From Toxotes chatareus (Eukaryota; Chordata; Actinopteri; Toxotidae): a DNA stretch of 64,000 bases. Shown here one piece after another: positions 11,069-61,756 of this stretch (position 1 is the stretch's first letter; every line of letters begins with the position of its first letter). A program made the translations under genes and the position numbers. The stretch covers positions 6,034,501 to 6,098,500 of the forward strand of contig CM028884.1 of NCBI GenBank assembly GCA_016801885.1. The letters are read 5' to 3'. The notes below the pieces were generated by a model. The model was not told the DNA's origin. It searched no databases and was given only the letters and a program-made list of their open reading frames with translations.

Positions 11069-14000
11069 AGAGGGTGGTGGATATCGGAGTTGTCAGAGTC
11101 ACAAATAGAACAGGTGTGTTAATATGCAAGCAGATTTTATAGGAATGTAATAAGTGAAAAAAAAAAGACCAAAAGTCGTGTAAACGCCAATCCTGAGATA
11201 CCTCCCAACCCTACCTCCAACCACCAACCTGCTCCGCTACGCTCTTATAGGTATTACTAGTATATTATAACAAAGATAATAATAACGATAAACATTTATT
11301 TGTTAAAGTCCTCCCCATCAGACTGTGGAATATTTAAAATGCCTCAATAACCATGAATCAAACAAAGAAAGTGAAATAAACTATGAATTATTCAAATACA
11401 GTAAATGCCTACATAAAAGGAAATACATATAGGAATGTGTATTGTTTTTCACAATATTTCTTTGTTGATTTGTTTTCATGAAGGCATTTTAAATCTTCCA
11501 TAGGAGACTGAGTAACAGGACTTTGCATTGTGCAGAGAAAAACTGCATTTTCACAGCAGGACAACACTGTATTTGACACGGGGTTCAGATAAATTCAGGG
11601 TCTTGCACTGTGATCACAACACAACTGAACAGCCTCAAAAACTAAATACATGGATCAGAAAGTTAATTTTAACTGATTGTTTTGAAATTATTTAGCGCAT
11701 GTTCATCACAGGTGATTATATTTTGAATTTTCGCTGTTGATTCCTTCCAGTGAGAAGAACAGCAGAATAAGCTTAATTTTCTTTAAAAAACAAAAAAAAC
11801 AAAAAAAAAAAAACAAAGTCAAGGTCACATCACGTTGGTAATAATACTGTGAGCCTGAGATGATTCAAATGTAAAAAAGGAACAGAATGATCCATTCTCC
11901 TTCCCCTTGCCCTGATAAAATAAGCTCAACATATGGAAGCAAAGAAAGGCCATAAGAATTTGAATTTTATGAAAACACAATTGTGAAATTTGAACACCAA
12001 CAACTTTACTAATTTCAAAACCTTTTTTTAAAATCGTCCATAGAAGATTTTTAAAAAATTTAATTCAGGGTCACAAATTCAACTGTCCAGGGTTTTCAGT
12101 CATCTATCTGAGCTTGTCTTTCTTGGATCACATCAAGAATCAAGAGTCTTTATTGTCATTATGAGAACATAATGACATTTTGCAGAGATTCCCGGCTTAA
12201 AGGCACACATGTAAAAACAAAAATACAAGAGCGTTCCAGGTTCGAACCCCGGTCTGGGCTCTGCTGTGTGGGTTTTCTTCCACAATCCAAAAACATGCAC
12301 ATTAGGTTAATTGGCTACTCTACATTGCCCATAGGTGTGAGTGTGTGGTTGTCTGTCTTTGTGTGTCGGCCCTGTGATTGACTGGCGACCAGTCCAGGGT
12401 GTACTCCGCCTCTCACTGTAGTCAGCTGGGATAGGCTCCAGCTCCCTGACGGGTCAAGCGGTATAGAAGATGGATGGATGGATGGAAGGAAGTGGCAGCC
12501 CCATTAAATGCTCAGTAGACATACAATTTCACATTTAGGTCTTCAGTGTCTAATGAGATTCAAATCCTCACAGCCTCTCTTTGCTTCCATATCAATAACA
12601 AGTAATTAAGGCAAAAGTTACTCAGAACATAAACATAAACATGGAAGGAAGCCCAGAGCGTCTACAGATTTGTATAAAAAACTAGAAATGTGGACGTCCA
12701 GGTGAACAGGTGTTCTTTATTCATTTGTGCCCAGTTACCTGACGGGTACTCAGGCAGGATGAATGATCACTGTGAGACCGTCTATAATCAATACAGATCA
12801 GTCAGCTGGGAGAGATTCAACAGTGTAAGAAAACTGTTTAGATACTACAGATGAAAGTGTAAAGTGAATACATACATATATTACATGTGTATGTATGCAT
12901 GCATACACACACATACGCATATACAATATATTATATAAACTGTGAGGGTATATGTACATGTGCCCTAATCCATTTCTATTTACAGTATATAGACATATTA
13001 GCTTCAAATGAGAGAAACCGTCAGTATGAGTCTTTTTTGTTCTTGGTGAAAGGTGAGTGAAGCATTAGCCAAAGTATTAAGTTTAAAATTTTATGTATTT
13101 TCTGCGTGTATGATAGTCATGGATGGAACTACATATTAGAGATATGCTAATCAAAGACGCATCAGATGTGTCAAATTATTGCAAGCTAAATGCATAATTT
13201 TCCTTTTTTAGGTATATCCGTGTTCGTGCTCGATATGCCATGTGTTCGAAACACACAGTCACGTTTAAATTCATTTAAAGTGGCACTTTGTTGGATCAGT
13301 ATCATGGTGCTTAGAGTCCCTGCTGTTTAAACATTTCACTGATCAGAATGAGTGACGGACCACCGAAGCAGTGGGAAGAGAGAAAAAAAAACGATGATTT
13401 GGGAAACTGATGCTTTCCTTAGAAAGCTAATGGCTTACTTTTAGTGAGCGAGCTGGAGCCTCTTGAAAAAACGACAACAAGAAGTCTTCTTTACCTGAAA
13501 CATACATGTTTGATCAAAGTAGTCAAATCAAGAAATATTTATCTCAGTACAGCCATTGTAGAAGTCCATCAGTTTTCTGCATCACTTTAATCTCCTCAAG
13601 GAACCATTAACAGTCAAAATACAAAGTAATTATCAGGAAAGTTATCTGGGTAAAGTTGTAGATGACACATTAACACCTTATGAAGTTGTTAGTGCTAACG
13701 TGTTAGCCAGCAGTTGCCTAGTTACACATCCAGCAGACACAGATACAACAGTAGCATTTGGAGGTGGACACTGAGCAACTTTAAGTACAGTGTTCACTCT
13801 CCTTTCAGCTCTGTTTTGAGGAAAGTATCTCACTGTTAAGCTGCTAAATGTTCCACTATCCTCACTATCTGTTACTGACTTTGTCTGCTGTTTGGACTAG
13901 TAGCTTACAGTAGGTTTACTGGGGCTTTTTCACTAAGACATCAGCTGGATATAGCTTGAAGGTCAATGAGAGAGGAGTTTGTGGACCAGAAAACTAAAAA

Positions 14001-17000
14001 CACTGAGCTAAAAGAGGCTTAAAAGCTAATAGTCAGGTGATAATTCTCTGTGGGTTGGCTGCTATGGGTAACCCCTGTCACATTACACGTACACATTTGT
14101 TCCTTTCTCAGTGTTAAAAAACAGATTAGTGCAACTTTAATCCCTGATGAGGTTGTAACTGAAAACATTTCTAATGAAAGTTCAGATGTTGAAAGTAGTG
14201 TTTGATCTCTGTGTTCGCATTTTGCTGCTCACATTTTACAACCTTTTTGTGACACATTAACAACTGACAGTATAAACTTTCTCACTTATTAAAAGTAAAT
14301 AACAGTGGAGTGCAGTAGATTAATTAATATAAATCCCAAATCCAACTCTACAGAACCGTCTCTCTAATATTTCATGTTTTTTTTTTTGTTCAGGACATGA
14401 AATGTGCTGTACGAATTTAAGTTGAAGTGCCTTATTTTTTGCAGTGTACTGACACAGGATCAGTGCACAAAGAAGGACTTCTACAATGGCTGCACACACA
14501 TCACTAATGCAAGAGAGCTAAACACATGATGTTCTGCTACAGCCAACACTGAAGTGGCTTCAGTCAAACCGGTTCATCGTTGTTCATCACCAGGTGCTTT
14601 ACAGGCTAAGCTACTAGTTCAGAGTTCAAAGCTCGACACAAATACCTCACTTTATCGCCCTTAGCTACAGTATAAGCTACACCCCGCAGGTTCCTCCACA
14701 GCTGCTTCAATGTGAATCAAAGTTTAGACTGTTTGGAGTAAAAATAACTGTTGAGCTGATCTATTCAGAGGAGACTGACAGCGAACTGTGATGAGGCTGT
14801 AGAGATGGTTCGTGCTGGCTGACAACAGAAAGGTCAGTGTCCTGTAAAAGGGAAATTCCCTCTCAAACTCGAGCCAAGAAACATTAAGTTGGAAAGTAAA
14901 GGGAAATTCCACTCCAAAAAGGATTTATTCATTCATCACCTCCAGCTTCTGCTGTCGGAGTCCATTGAATAATTGTTAAAAAAAAAAAAAAAAAACAGAA
15001 AAAAAAACGATTTTCCTCTCATCCTGGTGGAAAACACATCTTCAGTGGTGGAAAATGTAAATTTTGTGGTGGAATGTCTCTTTAATTGTACGGCAGCAGA
15101 GCTGTCCTGGGTGTCTTTGCTTTAAGCATTTATAAACTCTGAGGCTTCATTAGTCAGTTATGTAGCTTTATGTTATTTGTTTGAATTATTTACACCAAAA
15201 TATCAACATATGCTATCCCGCTGAGGGTTAGAAAAAGTTTTTTTTTTTTTTTTCTTTTTAATCTGCTAAGCAGAAGCCTTTCTGAGGTGAATCTGTGGAT
15301 TCATTTAAGACAAAGTGCTGTTCTGAGATTATTTCAGGAGTTTAAATCATTTAAGCTGCTGCCCGAAGTTGTACTTTGGAGTTCTGAAGCAGCAAATTGA
15401 TAGTAGTTAGTTCATTAGTCATTTTTAGTTTGGAGCCAAAAAATCTGAAAGCAAAAAGGAAGAAGAAATGAAAACAATGAATCAGATTAACAACAAAAAA
15501 ATGTTTGCACACACACACACGATGAGAAACCAAAAACGATAAACAGAGAACAAAATGGAAGCGATAAATGAAAAGCTTAAGTGAGGTTTCTGTCTTATTT
15601 TGTGTGAAATAGTTGTTTTGCTTTCATCCTACTTTGTTCCTTTCACGGAAAAGAACAAAGTCCTACTCCGTCCTACTCACGGAAAATTTTGCAAAAAAGT
15701 TTTTACACTTGACTAAGGTGGAAAATTTGGTGTATTGATGAAAGCGAAAGACAAAAAGATGGAATCTGTCAAAACGAATAAACCATGACGTACATGAATC
15801 AGAGCCTTCAGCAAATGAATACGTGAAGCTGAGGTGAATCTTGCGTTCCTTGTGTCAGTCTTCTGTGGGGGGCCACTAGGAAACTGACTCGACTGGATTC
15901 AAGAAATAAATCAAAATAACTATCTCACATAATGAAAGCAGAACAGCTGATATCACGACGGCAGTCTCACGATCGATTCTGTAGTTTCTCAGTTACAGGT
16001 TTGCTTCCTATTGATCGGTCCTGGCCTTTGTATTTTGACCACATTTCATTTTGCTTTTAGCTTTTTAAACCCAAACTGGCTCCAGACTTTTAGTGAGAGA
16101 ATGTGTGTTCAGATTATAATCGACTTAAAATTTCTCCTGAGATAGAAACACAATAATCCCAAGTTTCCCTTGAACGACACAGAAAGCCTTTTCTCTTCCA
16201 GTTGTATTCAGCGCAGTGTCAGGCTGCTTCTGACGGTGCTGACAGCTCCATGTTGAGTCTTCTCATTGGTTAAAATGCAGTTTTACCATCTGCCTTCAGT
16301 CTTCTGTTGCCTTGTTGTACTGTTTGGTTTGAAACAGTGAGCACCCTTCGCTGGTTCTTCACAGGAGCAGAGCAGCTGATGATTCAGATCAGATCCTGTT
16401 TCAGATTCCTGTACGTGCATCCAGACATTATCAAGCCCATTTCTCCATCACTTCTCTTTCCCATTACTGTCTCTTCCTCTGGCAAAAGTCCTGATCCTCA
16501 ACAGACACAGCAGAGTTGATACTTGTCTTAATACTGGATCTGAGATGCTTCCACTGGCAATGGGCTGTTAGTATGAATCCGGGTGCATGTTGATAAAGGT
16601 ATTAACTGGGCCGTAGAGGTTTGATCTGATCTGACATCTGCTGTCCGAACTGAGAGTGAGCACAGGTGATCTGGTACCACTGCGGGTTCAGTCAGTTGAT
16701 GCCTCAGGACTGACTGTGGCTTTTGTCCTTCTTCCTTAGTCAATATTGTGGACATGAGACGCAGTGTGACATTTGGAGAATTTTATTCCAAAAGGCTGTA
16801 TTTATTTAGGAGAAAAAAAAAAGAAGACATTTATAGTTCATGCACTCAGCATAAAATTTACATGTTCCAGTCTTAATGTTCTAATTTAATCTGGAAATAC
16901 TGAAAAAAAAGAACATCTGGTTCAAACATTTTATCACTTTTATCCTTTTTTTTCTTTTTTTTTTTTTTTTTAAAACTGGGACATGGTTGCCATTTCATTC

Positions 17001-17290
17001 TGGCAATAAACTCTTCAATAATTCTCTGTAATATGAAAAACATCAAACCTCAGCAGGATGTTTGTTGTAGCAGTTTGAATTGATCATTGTTATTTTTTTT
17101 AATCCCCTCTTGTTCTCTTCTATTTCAAGATTTAGTGCCTTTTTTGGACGGTAGACTGTTCTGTAATCGCTATGTAGAAAATCTACATATGCCTTTTGTT
17201 ACTTTTTCATCTGTTGGATAAACCTTATTTGTTATTTTTAAGGTGTGTTTTTATTGATATTCTATTTACAAGGGAATAAAAACTGATCAG
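11069..17290 (+). other. hmbox1: Probable long HMBOX1 3' UTR
   Basis: AT-rich, with no further coding signal on either strand. AATAAA occurs early (11375-11380). A much better-looking end is AATAAA at 17275-17280 with a GT-rich stretch just after it (17299-17335). The interval contains a SINE-like repeat near 12130-12490. Whether all of it is transcribed is inferred, not seen. Confidence 0.45.
12130..12490 (+). mobile_element. Teleost SINE-like / non-LTR 3'-end repeat with (TGGA)n tail
   Basis: 12145-12235 has the TCTTTATTGTCATTATGAGA text typical of a dispersed fish repeat. 12240-12490 contains a tRNA-like B box (GGTTCGAACCCCG), the ACTGGCGACCAGTCCAGGGT and AGCTGGGATAGGCTCCAGC blocks, and ends in ATGGATGGATGGA. 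I recognise this as a very common teleost interspersed repeat but cannot name the family with certainty. Confidence 0.7.
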
Positions 17291-17335
17291 AGTCCACACA
17301 GTGTGTCTCGGCGTGTTCTGTTTATGTGTCAGTGT
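17275..17335 (+). terminator. hmbox1: Candidate HMBOX1 poly(A) signal and downstream GT-rich element
   Basis: AATAAA at 17275-17280, then a GTGTGTCTCGGCGTGTTCTG stretch about 20-55 nt downstream, the arrangement expected of a vertebrate cleavage site. It lies 6.2 kb past the stop codon. Confidence 0.45.
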
Positions 17336-20300
17336 GTACAGTTAGGGACTAATGCAGCCTGGGTTCAGGGTGTCTGTTCCAACTGGGATCACATACACTA
17401 ACTGTGAGTAAAGTTGAAGGACCCAGACCTGCTAAAGAGAACGTATAAGTCTGTACCAGCACACGTCTCTTAGTACAGATTATTTAAATAATTCATGTTC
17501 ATTCAATGCTCCAGTCACTGAGTGAAGACAGTGAGATTAGACTGAAAGCTCTGAACACTAAGAAGTGTAGCTTCTTCACCATGAATGGCTTGACATGACA
17601 ACTGTGCAAACTTCACACACCGATGAAGATCCAATGTGACGTGGTTGAAAACTGTGGAAAAAGCCAGTAAGTGGACTTTTGAGTTCTTACAAAAAAGTAG
17701 GTGATTTTATGTCAATACCGTCACGTCTGTTTTGAGAAATCCTGTGATTTCCAGTGACGATGCGTTCATCTCACCTCTTCACAAGCAATGTTTCAGTGTA
17801 TTTCACACATCTACAACACACCGCTCACTTTTAGTCACCACTTACCATAAGTCTGAGACGTGGACTCTAATCATAACTCCAGACGCTGCATCAGTCTCCC
17901 ACAGTCACAGCTCAGCTCATTTCCTTTAACACTAAACCAGCCTGGTACAAACAAAGAACAAATACTCCTGTTAATCTTCCTTTTTTATTTTTTTTCTTAC
18001 CAGATTACTGTTCAGATGATAAAAAAAATGAAAATTATAAATGTATTATCATACATGTTTATTCTTTGGATTGCAGCATAGAATTACATAAAACAATTAA
18101 ATTAATCAAAACCCAAACTTGTGCTCAGATTTTTCTTTTTTATAAGTCTTAATATGCGCATATATACACATACACACATCGAACGACCACTCCGATGGTG
18201 CACTCACTCATACAAACGACACACCAACACAAACCCGCTCCACACAATCACCAGTAGCAATGATTGATAATGATTAGTTAGGATGATCGAGATATAGTAA
18301 TACTGTTGACCAGGCCGAGGCCACGTTAAATCCACGTTTAATGATTCTCATTTCTCATCAGATGAACGTGTGAAAGGTTATAAGGACTGGAGGAGGTTCT
18401 TTTTTTTTTTTTTTTGTGCAGGAATAACATAGTTCTACTGAAACTCCCTGACTCAGCAAGCACCAAACCCTCTCCTTCAGATCCTATTAGACTTCTATTA
18501 TTACACAGTTCAGTTAACTTATGGCTGCAGGTACCTAGAAGGAGTATTAATAACAACTGCCTTTAAAATGCACCAAGAGCAGCAGCTGTAGCTGAATTTT
18601 CCTGGAAAGCAGACCCAGCTGTCAATGCCAAAAACCGTGAGAAAAAAAAAAAAACAAACAGTGCACCTGCAGAAAGGCTGTGATGCATCACCTAACAGCC
18701 ACATATTGCTCGTTTGTGTGGTTTATTCTAATATTTGAGTAAGTGAACGCAGCCAGTTCAGGAATGAAGCAGGTGCAACTCTCTGTCAGCTTAAAGGCCT
18801 CAGGGAAGAAGTTGGAAGAACCTTCTGGACGACCAAGACCAGGGACAGAGGTAGTAACAAGGTGAACACTCACTACCGAGGCAGGAACACACATTTTTTG
18901 TCCAATGCGGCTGAAGCTGTCAGGTACTCTGCTGTGGGGCAGTGGTGGGATTCACTTCCACTGACTCTGATGATGTTCTGGTTGTATATAAAACTCCCTG
19001 TGTGGAATGACTGAGGTTTGACAGCAGCCACCAGGGGGCGACACAATGGCCTACCTTCTAGTTGAAAAGAGTAATGAAACCTGACAGTTTCAACTGACTC
19101 ACAACTAACTTTTTGAAAATGGGCTTTCTTTTTTCATAGTGAACCAGAACGGGCTGATCTGGCTTTGGAATGATCCTTTTAAACAGCACAGTACACTGAG
19201 GGTTTAGAGTACAGCATGTGTAGTTAGAGAGCTGGGATTATTCCTGCTAAAACCAGTCTGGCTCCAGTTTGAAGGCCACGTTAAGGCAGGGACAAGACGT
19301 GTCGCTCCAGACCAGCAGTCCCATAGTTAGCACCACACAGCTGCAGGAAATGCAACAGGAGGCGAACGCAACAAAGATACGGGACCAACTCTGAGCTAAA
19401 CTGAAGCACTTAAAAAAGCAACGAGAATAAAACAGTAAACAAAAAAAAAAACTAACAAAACAAACATTCTGAGGGGGCTGAGGACACACACAGATCAGTG
19501 AATATGTCTGGACACAAATCACATCACTAAAATTAGAACTAAATGTGGTTCAGATGGTCGATACAGTCACATAAAGAATAACGCTGATGGCTTTGCTCTA
19601 ATCTGTGCAGTGGCAGAGATGGACACCACTGAGACGAAAGTCACAACACTACGTCCATTCAAAACAGTCACTACTGATGTTAGTTTGCTCTTTATACACA
19701 TCCTTATTGCAGTGGATCATGTGCATCATGAAAGCTGCACTTTTTCTACCCTAATGTCAGCGTCACACTTACCCTGACGGACTAATGCATAACGCGGTGC
19801 TGCAAACTGTGTGGAGAGTTCACAGAGGAAGTGTGCTGCAAGAAAACACCAATGCTTCCACTACATCTGAGCTGAGCTCTGCCGTCATGTTAAATACTAC
19901 TAATACTCACGAGATCACCAATGTACATGGTTTTACTTAAAAGGCAGTCGAGCAGTGAGTCAGTCTTGAACTGAAAGCAGAAAATGAGAACAGTCTAAAG
20001 AACAACAGGGAAACTTGAGAACACTGAATCATCAAAAAAAAGAAAAGAAAATCTGGTTCAAGTGTTCCAGAAACGAACTCCTCAATTCCCTCTGGAAACT
20101 TCTGTGCAAATGAACTGAAGCACTGATATGAGAACAGTGTGTGGAAGATACATGGTCACATGGTTTCTGAGGCACAGTAACATAAAGGAACATCCAGAAG
20201 CCTGAAGTGATCTCAAACCGCTAAAACCGTGTCCGAGCAGAGACCGGGACAGGAAAGTCCACCAGCCACGGAGACCGGAATTTTAGTTTTTATCAGGGGA

Positions 20301-20429
20301 GCATCGAGGGTGAAGGGTTCTCAGTCCCGGCTGAAAGTCCTGAGAGTCATAAGTGGCAGCTGATGGTCATTTCCCATCTTGGTAAGGGCTCGTGGACACA
20401 ACTGGATCAACGCCAGGTCCATCCCACAT

Positions 20430-20431
<2 letters not shown>
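17336..20431. other. Gap between the convergent gene tails
   Basis: No protein-coding signal on either strand. Contains poly(A)/poly(T) runs and a CTCF-like motif at 19028-19040. Short ORFs here are chance. Confidence 0.6.
19028..19040 (+). promoter_or_regulatory. CTCF-like motif
   Basis: CCACCAGGGGGCG matches the core of the vertebrate CTCF consensus. It sits in the gap between the tails of HMBOX1 and KIF13B. A repeat origin is possible. Confidence 0.4.

Positions 20432-20478
<47 letters not shown>
20432..20478. repeat. (CA)n microsatellite
   Basis: CA run on +, therefore GU-rich in a - strand transcript. It lies just downstream of a - strand AATAAA at 20503-20508. Confidence 0.95.
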
Positions 20479-20479
<1 letters not shown>

Positions 20480-20480
<1 letters not shown>

Positions 20481-20508
20481 CACGCACAATACAGAAGAAA
20501 CCTTTATT
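20480..20508 (-). terminator. kif13b: Candidate KIF13B poly(A) site
   Basis: On the - strand AATAAA (20508-20503) is followed within 30 nt by a GT-rich run made by the microsatellite at 20432-20478. It is 3.26 kb past the KIF13B stop codon. Other - strand AATAAA hexamers exist nearer the stop (for example near 23576 and 21079), so this is one of several options. Confidence 0.35.
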
Positions 20509-23500
20509 CCCTTCCTTCATTACCACATCACTATTATGAACCACAATTTTATAAAAATAACCAAACCAACAAAAGTCCAACCTACAAACCACTTCACAAC
20601 CTTGCCGACCAATAACATACCAGACAGCCACCTACAGTAACCAACCAGCCAATCAGAGAACTCCAGGGTCCTGAAGTAATAAATACACAGTTAATAAACA
20701 GACTATGGTGATATACTGTTTCCTCGCCTCACACTTCAGCTTCAATGCACCTCCAACATAAGATTTTCCTCATTCTTCTCTAAATATCAGTGTAGAGGTG
20801 ATTTTTTTTTTTCACCCAGACAATATTCTAACCGTCTCTTTTCCAAGGCTCACATAACAAAGTGCCTCATTTTCAAAAACTCTACTGCTTCTTAAAAAAT
20901 ATATTGGCCACTGAACCACAGCACTGACATTAGTTTCTCCATCTGGGATTAAAGGAAAAAAAACAAACAATATAGTTTACAGTGAGAGATAGAGAGTGTT
21001 AGATAAATCAGTTGATCCATTTACAGGTAAATTTACAATGCTAATAGCAGCAATTTTCATGGAATCATTTGTGCAAGATTTATTAAAATAAAAAGGCTTT
21101 ATCAGTTTTCATGCGATAAAGGCATGTGTACGAGCATTTAAATATAAATAGTAAAATCACGCTTCTTGGATTAAGAAGCGTGTGATATACAGGAATGGAA
21201 AAAAAAAGAAAAGAAACTTTGCATCCATCAAGATGATAGTGTTTGGACATAATGAGTACACATATAGTATTCCATATTATATATCTATATGAATCGTTAT
21301 ATCATCAACACCACAAATCGTTAGATTCTTTTCCATATAGTAATTAACTGTTACCATAGAAACAGATAGTGATGACAAAACTCGACTCAGAGGACATGGA
21401 TAACATGTCAACGAGCAGAGTCAGGTTTGTCATCATTAGGATATGAACCTGTCCTGGCTGCTGTATCCCAGACATTACAGAAATATCCACTTTCACCATT
21501 AGATCCATCTAACAGCACGTGCTTATTGCTCACTTGGTGAGACTCAGGACGACTCAGGACACTTTACCACAGTCTCCAGGGATTTAGAACAGTGACTCCT
21601 CACAGTCAGGAAACTTGTGAGAGACAGAGATGAATGAAAGAATCGTCAGAATCAAAACAGCAGAGGCTGAGATATCCAACTACGAGTCAAGCTCCATTAA
21701 CGCCAGATCCTACATCTCCCACAATGCAACTCTTATCATTAGACCGTCCCCGCCTCATGAATGTCCATATCTACCCATGTCTATCAGAGTCCACGCTCCC
21801 AGTTTGTAACACAGGCTTTCTGTCTTCATGAACAGCTGTTCTGACAGGCTGAGGACGACCTCTACCGGCCAGTGAACCCAACTTCATGTCCTGGAAAAGT
21901 ATCAGGAGCACATGTGTCCTCTGTCTATGTTTGTCGTGAACTCACAGCATACGTACAGTATTGTACTGCCAATGCTTTTCCATAAATACACAGGAATGAT
22001 AAGGTCTGTATAAAATGTTAAAGTCCCTCTGGAATGTTTAATAAAAAACTAATTTAAAAAATCCCAAAGTCTGTCCCATCTTCATTCTCTTCAGCAGAAG
22101 TGCCAGGACTGTTCGATCAGTCCAAACTGCTCCTGTGTTTCATACTTTCCCATAATGTACATGTAGCTCATTCTCCCAGTGGTGTCATTTTACGAATAAA
22201 AGATAAAACTTAAACTTCTTTTAGAAACAGATCAAATGCATAGAAGCAAACTGATTCTTGGAAATTCCCAGCAGGACTTCCATGTGTCCATCTCATGTCC
22301 TTTTCCTCAACACATACACGTGCCAATTTCCACCAACACAACGCCAAACTACTTATCTGCAGACAGCGCCTCCTGGTGTCAGAACATCTTCGGTCACTTA
22401 CAGAGGACGACCAGGAAACGTGATGTCCAAAACAGACGTCCAGAGAGTCAGGGACACCATCACAGACATCTCCGCTTTACAACAGCTTCATGTAGTCTGT
22501 TGTCTGCCTCTCTGTTTTGCTGCATCATGACCACAGACATGTTCTGCTCACATACAGAAACTTTTATCCAACGTCTCCAGTGCAAAATCGACTTTTAAAG
22601 CCTCCCAGTACAAACAGCTCGCTCCCATAGCGGCTACGTCCAACGAGGACACACTTTTTCCTGCTGTACACATAATCTTTAACACCAACACGACTACAAC
22701 AATATGAAGTTGTGCACACAGGTCAACACTGTACAACATTTACAATTACAAACACAAACGTGCACACACACGCACACACCCCTCCTTAGCCTTTCCCCCT
22801 CTACAGTCCCTGAGATCACCTCACACTTAGCACAAGGCATTCTCTTCAACACAAACACAGCTACAAGAAGTTAAATACACAGAAAAACAAATGCAAACCA
22901 AGCCGTGGTGAAGGCACATTCTGGGAGAATCTATCTTCAAGAGAAAAGAAAAGGAGTCCAGGAGGGAGAGACGAGTCCCAGACACTGAGTCAAGGTGTCG
23001 GTCTGCAGACTAGACCAAGAGAGTTCAGGGGAGTGGCAGCCGGAGCAGGCAATTTTAGGACAGAGAGTCTGGAGACTACCAGGGAGAGATATCATATCTG
23101 TGGCTGCAAACACATCACAGGTGAAAATGCAGCAAAAGGCTGCTGTCACAGTAAGACTGGCATGGACTGACCCCCCCAAAAAAAACAAAAAGTGTTTTTT
23201 ACTCCACTCTAAACTGCCCCACCCCCCCAAGACCCAAATGATCATTTCATCAAATTTGAAATATGTTTGCAGATGTGACCTGGGATCAAAAACGTGGCTC
23301 ACGCCTAAAACGTGACTAGTTTGCATGCCTGTGGTTCAGCTCAGAAAGCTTCTCTGAGGCAAATTGTCCCGTCTGCAGCGTCCCGTCCTTGCCCTTGGAG
23401 AGCTCTGTCCCTCCAAATATGATAAGGTCTGCTTCCATTCACTCTCAGCAGTCTTCCCATTGACTGCCACTAATTTAGCATTATCTTCTCACATGATAAA

Positions 23501-23766
23501 TAGTCCCTCCATGGACCTCTATATACTCTGCATAGTCTTTCATCAACTTCTTTGCATTCAAGTCTCTTCACTGTGTTTATTCTGTTTCCATCCATTAACT
23601 GTGAATGGATATTGTAAGTGTAGTTTCCTACTATAGGAGGCAGGTAGGCAGTAAAGTCAGTTCTGATCTGTAAGCCTGTTGCATAGCTGGGAGGAGGAGG
23701 GGGGGGGGAGTCGGAGGAGGGCTGTGGGGAGTTCATCTCTCCCATCCAGCTCCTAGCTTCCATGTC
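20509..23766 (-). other. kif13b: Probable KIF13B 3' UTR
   Basis: Non-coding stretch after the KIF13B stop. Contains a 10-bp inverted repeat (21158-21182), a reverse CTCF-like motif (22365-22380) and a G-run at about 23698-23709 on +. The extent depends on which poly(A) site is used. Confidence 0.4.
22365..22380 (-). promoter_or_regulatory. CTCF-like motif, reverse orientation
   Basis: AGCGCCTCCTGGTGTC on + reads GACACCAGGAGGCGCT on -, close to the CTCF core. It points towards the + motif at 19028-19040. Confidence 0.35.

Positions 23767-61756
<37,990 letters not shown>

Noticed and set aside
11375..11380. Early AATAAA after the HMBOX1 stop
   Set aside because: Kept only as an alternative: it lacks a clear GT-rich downstream element, unlike the site at 17275.
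12240..12260. tRNA-like B box, possible tRNA gene
   Set aside because: No A box at the right distance and no cloverleaf; it is part of a dispersed SINE-like repeat.
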